Source of the DNA: an uncultured Angelakisella sp.
GTDB taxonomy: Bacteria > Bacillota > Clostridia > Oscillospirales > Ruminococcaceae
Assembly (NCBI GenBank): GCA_904420255.1
Contig: CAJFUT010000114.1
Span: 1 to 17,533, forward strand
Reading direction: 5' to 3'
Length of the DNA stretch: 17,533 bases
Shown piece by piece: positions 13,486 through 17,533 of the stretch. The notes beneath the pieces were generated by a model, which was given only the letters and a program-made list of their open reading frames with translations, ran no database searches and was not told where the DNA came from. Within the stretch, counting starts at the first letter, position 1. Each line of letters starts with the position of its first letter. The translations under genes were made by a program, and so were the position numbers.

Positions 13486-13523
13486 GGGTAAAAGACTTTT
13501 TGACGGACAAGGAGCGATGGAAG

Positions 13524-14105
13524 ATGATCCCGACACGGGAAGAGGCCTGGGAATGGGTCAAGGAGTACAATGACAGCGACGCCCTCAGAAAACACGCCCT
13601 TGCGGTGGAAGGGGTGATGCGCCATTTCGCGGCGCTGAAGGGCGCCCCCGACGTGGATACCTGGGGGGTCGTGGGCCTGCTCCACGACCTGGACTATGAG
13701 AAATACCCCGAGGAGCACTGCACTAAGGTGCGGCAGATTCTGGGAGAAAAGGGCGTGGATGAAGGGGTCATCCGGGCGGTGGCCAGCCACGGCTGGGGGA
13801 TGTGCAGCGAGGTGGAGCCGGTTTCCGACATGGAAAAGACCCTCTACACCGTGGACGAGCTCACCGGCCTCATCAACGCCGCCGCCCTGATGCGCCCCTC
13901 CCGCAGCGTCATGGACATGGAGCTGAAAAGCGCCAAGAAGAAATTCAAGGACAAGCGGTTCGCCGCCGGCGTAAACCGGGACGTGGTCCTCAAGGGCGCC
14001 CAGATGATGGGGATGGAGCTGGACGACATCATCACCGAAACCATCAAGGGGATGCAGGAGGTGGCGGAGGCCATCGGCCTGGAGATGCACGAGCCCCAGG
14101 CATAA
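13524..14105 (+). CDS. HD-domain metal-dependent phosphohydrolase
   Basis: The 193-residue protein has the HD-superfamily metal-binding residues in order: H24 (LRKHALAVEGVM), H54-D55 (GLLHDLDYEKY), H89 (VASHGWG) and D111 (LYTVDELTGLI). Members hydrolyse phosphate esters, commonly of nucleotides. This short single-domain form is widespread in clostridia and its substrate is not known to me. The ATG at 13524 is preferred over the GTG at 13473 because AAGGAGCG (13509-13516) lies 7 nt before it and because family members begin at the MxxREEAxEWVKEYN segment. It appears monocistronic, with a promoter at 13457-13485 and a terminator at 14130-14156. Confidence 0.85.
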   Translation: MIPTREEAWEWVKEYNDSDALRKHALAVEGVMRHFAALKGAPDVDTWGVVGLLHDLDYEKYPEEHCTKVRQILGEKGVDEGVIRAVASHGWGMCSEVEPVSDMEKTLYTVDELTGLINAAALMRPSRSVMDMELKSAKKKFKDKRFAAGVNRDVVLKGAQMMGMELDDIITETIKGMQEVAEAIGLEMHEPQA

Positions 14106-14129
14106 CCCCCGGGGCCGGAGGAAGAAGCC

Positions 14130-14156
14130 GGGGAGGGGCTTTCCCTCCCCGTTTTT
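14130..14156 (+). terminator. Intrinsic terminator after the HD-domain gene
   Basis: A perfect 8-bp stem GGGGAGGG/CCCTCCCC with a five-base loop is followed by GTTTTT. Confidence 0.85.
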
Positions 14157-14188
14157 CTGCTTCCGGGGGAGCTTTTCCGAAAAAGCGG

Positions 14189-14217
14189 TTGAGTTTTTCC
14201 GGGAAATCGTGTATAAT
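14189..14217 (+). promoter_or_regulatory. Promoter of the SRP RNA
   Basis: TTGAGT (14189-14194), a 17-nt spacer and a perfect TATAAT (14212-14217) place the RNA start at about 14223-14224. Confidence 0.8.
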
Positions 14218-14222
14218 AACAG

Positions 14223-14442
14223 GGCCGGTCCAAAAGGGGCCGGCGCCAAACAAGGGATAGACAAACGGGCAGCGCCCTGTGTCATGCGGAGGCCGGTCCT
14301 GTGCGACGCGGCGCCGTGAACCATGTCAGGCGGGGAACCGAGCAGCATTAAGCGGCGTTTTGCGGGTGCCGCAGCAAACCGGCTTCCGTATGACAGAAGG
14401 CGTTGCCCCCGTCCCCCAGGGGGCGGGCTGTCTATCCCTTTT
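14223..14442 (+). ncRNA. ffs: Signal recognition particle RNA (Gram-positive large type)
   Basis: The conserved domain-IV region is plain: GTGAACCATGTCAGGC (14315-14331), the GGAA tetraloop at 14334-14337 closed by CGG/CCG, and GAGCAGCATTAAG downstream. 14280-14297 pairs with 14378-14395 over 18 positions with two G-U pairs. GGGATAGACA (14254-14263) pairs with TGTCTATCCC (14429-14438). The 5' part, with short GC stems and an AAAAGGGG loop, fits the Alu domain of Bacillus-type SRP RNA. The estimated length of about 220 nt is shorter than the 271-nt B. subtilis scRNA. The ends are approximate: the 5' end comes from the promoter and the 3' end from the TTTT after the last helix. It scaffolds Ffh for co-translational membrane targeting. 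Its place directly upstream of dnaX is typical of Bacillota. Confidence 0.92.
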
Positions 14443-14472
14443 CCGCAGGCCGGCAGGGAAGGGGGAAACGGG

Positions 14473-16077
14473 ATGTATCAGGCGCTCTACCGCAAATGGC
14501 GCCCCAGGACCTTTGAGGACGTGGTGGGGCAGGAGCCCATCACCACCACCCTGAAAAACGAGATCCGCCAGGGCCGCCCGGCCCACGCCTACCTGCTCAT
14601 GGGGAGCCGGGGCACCGGCAAAACCACCTGCGCCAAGCTCATCGCCAAGGCGGTGAACTGCCTTTCCCCCCGGGACGGCAGCCCCTGCGGGGAGTGCGAG
14701 ATCTGCCGGGGCATCGATAACGGCTCGGTGGTGGATGTGGTGGAGATCGACGCCGCCAGCAACAACGGCGTGGACAGCATCCGGGACCTCCGGGAGGAGG
14801 CCAATTTCCTACCCAACGTCACCAAATACCGGGTGTACATCATCGACGAGGCCCATATGCTCTCCATCGGGGCGGTGAACGCCCTGCTGAAGATCATGGA
14901 GGAGCCCCCGGAGCACGTCATCTTCATCCTGGCCACCACCGAGGTGAACAAGATCCCCGCCACCATCCAGTCCCGGTGCCAGCGGTTCGACTTCAAGCGC
15001 ATCGGCAGCGACGTCATCGCCGCCCGGCTTTCCTACATCGCCGGGGAGGAGGGCATCGCCATGGAGCCGGAGGCCGCGGCCCTCATCGCCCGGCTGGCCG
15101 ACGGCGGTATGCGGGACGCCCTCTCCCTGCTGGACCTCTGCCGGGCCCACAGCGGGGAGGTGACGGTCCAGGCCGTCAGCGAGGCGGCGGGCCTCATCGG
15201 CCAGGATTACCTTTTCGACCTGGCGGACGCCGTGGCGGCGGGGGACCTCTCCCGCCTCATGGACCTCATCGCCCGGGTGGGGGGGCAGTCGGTGGAATAC
15301 GACCGCCTCTGCGCCCAGATGGTCACCCATTTCCGGAACCTCCTGATGGTCACCGCCTCCAAGAATCCCGGGGAGCTGATTGTCTGCCTGCCGGAAACCC
15401 TGGAGCGGTACCGGGCCCAGGCGGGGAGTTTTTCCGCTGCCCGGCTGGTTTACGCCATCCGCACCCTCCAGGAGGTCCAGAACGCCATGACCCGCACCGC
15501 CTCCCGGCGCACCGAGCTGGAGATCGGCGCCATGAAGCTCTGCGACCCCCGGCTGAACCAGTCCCCCGAGGCCCTGCTGGAGCGGCTGGACCGGCTGGAG
15601 GCGAGGCTCAACGCCGCCCTGGCGGAGGGGATTCCCGCCGCCCCGGCGAAAAAGCCCCGCCCGGCCCCCGAGCCCCAGGCCCCCGCCCGGGAGGAGGCCC
15701 CGCCCCCTGCCGCGGCCCCGGCTCCCCGGGAGGACCCCGCCGCCGGGGCGGTGCCCTTCCCCCAGTGGGAGGAGGTGCTGGAGCGGCTGGGGAAGCTGAA
15801 CCCCGCCGTCAAGGGGGTGCTGGCCGGCTCCAGGGCCTATACGGCGTCGGGCCGGGTCCTCATCGCCAGCGAGAACCCGGTTTTCCTGGAGATGATGCGC
15901 AGCAACGAATACACCCGGGATTCCATCAAAAAGGCCATCGCCCAGGTCACCGGCGCCCGGTACGGCATCGGCCCCTACAGCGGCCCCGCCCGGAAGGAGG
16001 AGGCCCCAAAGGCCAGCCCGGTGGACGAGGTGCTCCGGAAGGCCCGGGAGGCCGGCGTCCCGGTGGATATTGGATAA
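14473..16077 (+). CDS. dnaX: DNA polymerase III gamma/tau subunit
   Basis: DnaX is the ATPase of the clamp loader. MYQALYRKWRPRTFEDVVGQ opens the AAA+ module. Walker A GSRGTGKT is at 44-51. The zinc cysteines are C63, C72, C75 and C78. Walker B is IIDEAH (123-128), and the sensor segment QSRCQRFDF (166-174) carries the arginine-finger SRC. The lid and collar domains follow. An Ala/Pro-rich linker (about 391-426) then leads to a C-terminal domain (PQWEEVLERLGKLNPAVKGV onward). The length of 534 residues is typical. The ATG at 14473 follows AAGGGGG and begins the family motif; longer upstream frames run into the SRP RNA and are rejected. ybaB and recR follow closely on the same strand, the standard dnaX-ybaB-recR operon. 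Confidence 0.96.
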   Translation: MYQALYRKWRPRTFEDVVGQEPITTTLKNEIRQGRPAHAYLLMGSRGTGKTTCAKLIAKAVNCLSPRDGSPCGECEICRGIDNGSVVDVVEIDAASNNGVDSIRDLREEANFLPNVTKYRVYIIDEAHMLSIGAVNALLKIMEEPPEHVIFILATTEVNKIPATIQSRCQRFDFKRIGSDVIAARLSYIAGEEGIAMEPEAAALIARLADGGMRDALSLLDLCRAHSGEVTVQAVSEAAGLIGQDYLFDLADAVAAGDLSRLMDLIARVGGQSVEYDRLCAQMVTHFRNLLMVTASKNPGELIVCLPETLERYRAQAGSFSAARLVYAIRTLQEVQNAMTRTASRRTELEIGAMKLCDPRLNQSPEALLERLDRLEARLNAALAEGIPAAPAKKPRPAPEPQAPAREEAPPPAAAPAPREDPAAGAVPFPQWEEVLERLGKLNPAVKGVLAGSRAYTASGRVLIASENPVFLEMMRSNEYTRDSIKKAIAQVTGARYGIGPYSGPARKEEAPKASPVDEVLRKAREAGVPVDIG

Positions 16078-16110
16078 CAGCCCAAAAATCAGGATAAGGA
16101 GAGCAGAATC

Positions 16111-16461
16111 ATGAGAGCAAGACTTCCCCAGGGGATGGGCGGCGGCGGAGCCGCCAACATGAACCAGATGATCCGCCAGGCCCAGAAGATGCAGGAGGCC
16201 ATGGAAAAGGCCCAGGCCGAGCTGGACCAGAAGGAATACAGCGCCACCGCCGGGGGCGGCATGGTGGAGGTGACCATGAACGGCAAAAAAGAGGTCACCG
16301 CCGTGAAGATCAAGCCCGAGGCGGTGGACCCCGAGGACGTGGAGATTCTGGAGGACATGGTGGCCGCGGCGGTCAACGAGGCCATCCGCTCGGTGGAGGC
16401 GGATTCCCAGAAGGTCATGGGGGCCATCACCGGCTCCATGAAGGCCCCGGGGCTGCTGTAA
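16111..16461 (+). CDS. ybaB: YbaB/EbfC-family nucleoid-associated protein
   Basis: The 116-residue protein has the family plan: a Gly-rich N-terminus ([13 protein letters not shown]), a coiled helix [20 protein letters not shown] (20-39), a central sheet with [20 protein letters not shown] (48-67), and the helical [20 protein letters not shown]. It binds DNA as a dimer and is almost always encoded between dnaX and recR, as here. AAGGAG lies about 9 nt upstream of the ATG. The 33-nt gap after dnaX and 28-nt gap before recR indicate a single transcript. Confidence 0.95.
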   Translation: MRARLPQGMGGGGAANMNQMIRQAQKMQEAMEKAQAELDQKEYSATAGGGMVEVTMNGKKEVTAVKIKPEAVDPEDVEILEDMVAAAVNEAIRSVEADSQKVMGAITGSMKAPGLL

Positions 16462-16489
16462 GGATTTCCCAGGGAAAGGAGGGCCTGCC

Positions 16490-17086
16490 ATGGAGGGCGC
16501 GCTGCCCCTGGTGAAGCTCATCGAGGAATTTTCACGGCTCCCCGGGGTGGGGAGGAAGACCGCCCAGCGGTTCGCCTTTTATATCCTGAACCTCCCGGAG
16601 GAGCGGGCGAAGGAATTCGCCGCCGCCATCCTGGACGCCAGGACCAAGATCAAGAAGTGCCCCGTCTGCGGCAACCTCACCGACGGGGAGCTTTGCCCCA
16701 TCTGCGCCGCCAAGAACCGGGACGCCTCCACCATCTGCGTGGTGGAGGACCCCAGGGATGTCCTGGCCTTTGAGCGCACCAAGGAATACGACGGGGTTTA
16801 CCACGTTCTCCATGGGCTCATCAGTCCCATGGACGGGGTGGGCCCGGAGCAGATCAACGTCAAAAGCCTTGTGGAGCGGGTGGGCAAGGGGAATGTTTCC
16901 GAGGTGATCATGGCCACCAACCCCACAGTGGAGGGGGAGGCCACCGCCATGTATATCGCCAAGCTTTTGAAGCCCCTGGGGGTGAAGGTGACCCGCCTGG
17001 CCTACGGCATCCCTGTGGGGGGGAACCTGGAATACGCCGACGAGGTGACCCTTTACCGGGCCCTCAGCGGACGCAGCGAAATCTGA
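16490..17086 (+). CDS. recR: Recombination mediator protein RecR
   Basis: RecR helps RecF/RecO load RecA at gapped DNA. The 198-residue length is normal. [14 protein letters not shown] (17-30) is the helix-hairpin-helix. Zinc cysteines C57, C60, C69 and C72 lie in [17 protein letters not shown]. The Toprim domain starts at [14 protein letters not shown] (82-95). The C-terminal [20 protein letters not shown] is the RecR signature. AAAGGAGGG precedes the ATG. It is the last gene of the dnaX operon and is followed by two terminators. Confidence 0.97.
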   Translation: MEGALPLVKLIEEFSRLPGVGRKTAQRFAFYILNLPEERAKEFAAAILDARTKIKKCPVCGNLTDGELCPICAAKNRDASTICVVEDPRDVLAFERTKEYDGVYHVLHGLISPMDGVGPEQINVKSLVERVGKGNVSEVIMATNPTVEGEATAMYIAKLLKPLGVKVTRLAYGIPVGGNLEYADEVTLYRALSGRSEI

Positions 17087-17093
17087 ACAAAAG

Positions 17094-17123
17094 CCCTGGG
17101 GGGAGGTTCTCCCCAGGGTTTTT
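17094..17123 (+). terminator. Intrinsic terminator 1 after recR
   Basis: CCCTGGGG (17094-17101) pairs with CCCCAGGG (17111-17118) and is followed by TTTTT. Confidence 0.9.
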
Positions 17124-17124
17124 G

Positions 17125-17150
17125 AAAGCCCCGAAAGGGGCTTTTTCTTT
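17125..17150 (+). terminator. Intrinsic terminator 2 after recR
   Basis: AAAGCCCC pairs with GGGGCTTT around a GAAA loop, with a TTTTTCTTTT tract. It directly follows terminator 1, giving a fail-safe pair at the end of the dnaX-ybaB-recR operon. Confidence 0.9.
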
Positions 17151-17238
17151 TGCTGCGCAGCGGCTCCCTCCTACTTTTGATTTGCCTGAATCGCTGGGAT
17201 ACTGATTTCTGCTGTGCTGGGCTTTCATTTGAGTGATA

Positions 17239-17300
17239 CTCCGGTCGCAGCGCGACCCCGGGCATCACTTTCTCTGCCGAGAGAAAGTGACAACGAGCGG
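17239..17300 (+). repeat. Dispersed 62-bp hairpin repeat, copy 2
   Basis: This copy is in inverted orientation to 9871-9932. It contains a perfect 10-bp stem, TCACTTTCTC (17265-17274) with GAGAAAGTGA (17281-17290), around a six-base loop. The hairpin is unlikely to be a terminator because no T tract follows. Confidence 0.7.
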
Positions 17301-17344
17301 CCGGGGAGCCCCCCGGACCCCCGTGCGGGGCGACAGCCATCCAG

Positions 17345-17516
17345 CGGGGGGGTGTCGGCCCGGCCTGCCGCTCGATTCGCGGCCGAATCCGGGCCTCCAC
17401 TGCCCCCTGGTAGGATTGGCGCTCCCTGCGCCGCTGGGCCAGGGAGGGGGGGCGTCAGCCCAGCCCGCCCGCTGTTCGCGGCGGAATCTGGGCTTCCGCT
17501 ACCCCCTGGGTAGGAT
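17345..17516. repeat. Degenerate direct repeat, 100-bp period
   Basis: A segment of about 70 bp at 17345-17416 recurs at 17445-17516. Both contain a G run, then GTC(G/A)GCCC, TTCGCGGC, GAATC, a CCCCCTGG run and TAGGAT. TAGGAT is at 17411-17416 and again at 17511-17516, exactly 100 bases apart. Identity is roughly 75-80 % with small indels. More units may lie beyond the right edge. Confidence 0.65.
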
Positions 17517-17533
17517 GTAGGAAATGGGGCCCA

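Larger units (their letters stand above)
17151..17533. other. Repeat-bearing non-coding region to the window edge
   Basis: I see no credible gene in these 383 bases. Open frames here have Pro/Arg/Gly-rich products, no ribosome site, and overlap repeats. The region holds a dispersed hairpin repeat (17239-17300) and a degenerate 100-bp-period repeat (17345-17516). Confidence 0.6.

Noticed and set aside
14323..14472. Longer dnaX reading with an upstream start at 14323
   Set aside because: The extension would translate the SRP RNA. The family N-terminus MYQALYRKWRP begins exactly at 14473 behind a ribosome site.
15640..15660. Possible programmed -1 frameshift in dnaX (run GAAAAAG)
   Set aside because: The heptamer reads G-AAA-AAG in frame, not the canonical A-AAA-AAG. 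The -1 frame stays open for about 130 nt instead of stopping promptly, and no convincing stimulatory hairpin was identified.
17239..17516. CRISPR array
   Set aside because: The repeats are degenerate, with a 100-bp period and only two units. There are no regular short repeats with unique spacers and no cas genes.
17214..17520. Two overlapping plus-strand frames near the right edge
   Set aside because: They cover the hairpin repeat and the 100-bp repeat, give Pro/Arg/Gly-rich products without domains, and lie after a double terminator.

Overview
The window is GC-rich (roughly 65 %) and looks like a chromosomal segment of an anaerobic, gut-type clostridium (Bacillota, Clostridia, probably Oscillospiraceae-like). 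The basis is the Gram-positive gene order SRP RNA-dnaX-ybaB-recR, the pair comEC-holA, a Gram-positive-type SRP RNA with an Alu-like 5' half, strong AGGAGG ribosome sites, and MBOAT/DHHW/DUF4358-type proteins that are common in gut clostridia. The exact genus cannot be read from the sequence.

Layout. 1-113 (-) is the start of a TcdA/ThiF-like gene. 114-290 holds a small inverted-repeat element. 291-518 (-) is an XRE regulator. A strong promoter with a 16-bp palindrome in its spacer points away from it, toward a TtcA-like PP-loop gene (727-1665). A ribbon-helix-helix protein (1829-2008) precedes comEC (2036-4099), holA (4124-5167), an RNase M5-like Toprim gene (5168-5794), a 56-aa DUF3006-like protein (5803-5973) and a WapI-like protein (6031-6501).

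6544-13439 is the most unusual part. It has two copies of a two-gene surface O-acylation module (membrane-bound MBOAT acyltransferase plus extracytoplasmic DHHW/AlgJ-AlgX-like protein). Module B (10781-13439) has every expected catalytic residue. Module A (6544-9072) keeps full-length frames and the flanking family motifs. However, both MBOAT histidines have become Asn and Tyr, the conserved C-terminal end is missing, and the partner's DHHW has become EDSL with the Ser of KDSYG replaced by Arg. Module A therefore looks like a matched pair of pseudoenzymes beside an active pair. Between the modules lie a convergent isochorismatase-like hydrolase (9148-9678, -), a nested inverted-repeat element and a DUF4358-type lipoprotein (10066-10578).

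13524-14105 is an HD-domain hydrolase with its own promoter and terminator. It is followed by the SRP RNA (about 14223-14442), dnaX, ybaB and recR, a replication/repair/secretion housekeeping block that ends in two tandem terminators. The last 380 bases hold no credible gene. They contain a second copy of a dispersed 62-bp hairpin repeat and a degenerate repeat with a 100-bp period.
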